Shown here piece after piece: positions 63,789-64,000 of a stretch of 64,000 bases of DNA (position 1 is its first letter; each line of letters opens with the position of its first letter). The stretch covers positions 165,824 through 229,823 of the forward strand of contig NZ_JBQCJW010000002.1 in the NCBI RefSeq assembly GCF_051967575.1, in the 5' to 3' direction. The notes beneath the pieces are model-generated. The model was not told the DNA's origin. It saw only the letters and a list, made by a program, of their open reading frames with translations, and did no database searches. The stretch is from Solibacillus silvestris_B (GTDB lineage: Bacteria > Bacillota > Bacilli > Bacillales_A > Planococcaceae). A program made the translations under genes and the position numbers.

Positions 63789-64000
63789 TTAACATTCTCC
63801 TAACTGCTTGAGTTGGTTGCCATTAGAAAAATATACTTTCCTAATTGATCTCAACATCATTATTTTGTACGTGCTATTGAAATTGGTTGCTTTAATTTCG
63901 GTATATTTAATTCAAGCCATTGTCGGTGTTTGTCAATATAGTTGTCGCATCAAGCTACTTAACTTTTCTATCAAAATCAAAATCTGTTCTATTAAAATCC

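Overview
The window is chromosomal DNA of a low-GC, endospore-forming Gram-positive bacterium. Protein styles and gene order best fit the Planococcaceae (Solibacillus/Lysinibacillus-like); this is inference from remembered families, not a database search. Sporulation-linked genes (yqfC, yqfD, spoVS), a CIRCE-HrcA heat-shock operon and strong AGGAGG-type ribosome sites support it. I saw no rRNA, tRNA, CRISPR array, transposase or integrase.

Region 1 (1-14.1 kb, minus strand) is the conserved Bacillus housekeeping block: era (cut by the window edge), cdd, dgkA, ybeY, pgpH, phoH, yqfD, yqfC, a lipoprotein, a membrane-anchored hypothetical, floA, nfeD, rpsU, deoC, two linked hypotheticals and mtaB. 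A terminator separates phoH from pgpH, and yqeY, which sits beside rpsU in B. subtilis, is absent.

Region 2 (14.5-26.6 kb, the only plus-strand block) is a compact operon for a Pel-type cationic exopolysaccharide: a secreted parallel beta-helix protein, an epimerase fused to PelD (with the c-di-GMP RxxD site kept), PelE, a PelA deacetylase without the hydrolase domain, PelF, PelG fused to a CotH-like kinase through an internal lipobox, a VTC-type polyphosphate polymerase domain and a DUF4956 membrane protein. It ends at a strong bidirectional terminator. It lies exactly between mtaB and rsmE, genes that are neighbours in B. subtilis. This is the most interesting part of the window.

Region 3 (26.7-36 kb, minus strand) is a PH-domain protein followed by rsmE, prmA, dnaJ, dnaK, grpE, hrcA and hemW, with a perfect CIRCE element before hrcA and an unusually long dnaK-dnaJ spacer holding a dispersed GC-rich repeat.

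Region 4 (36-42 kb) holds a small hypothetical protein, a chemoreceptor, the 2-oxoacid:ferredoxin oxidoreductase pair korB/korA and spoVS.

Region 5 (42-63.8 kb, minus strand) is a Wzx/Wzy-type surface polysaccharide locus: tyrosine kinase and its Wzz-like adaptor, pgi, glycosyltransferases, a CapA-like protein, flippase, TupA-like ATP-grasp enzyme, TagA/WecG glycosyltransferase, polymerase, initiating sugar transferase, UDP-glucose dehydrogenase, galU, an LCP ligase, two galE-like epimerases, the CpsB phosphatase and a family 2 glycosyltransferase, with ymdB embedded. Its gene set resembles teichuronic acid or capsule synthesis. One galE has no ATG, GTG or TTG start. Many starts below were moved to the codon that follows a clear ribosome site.
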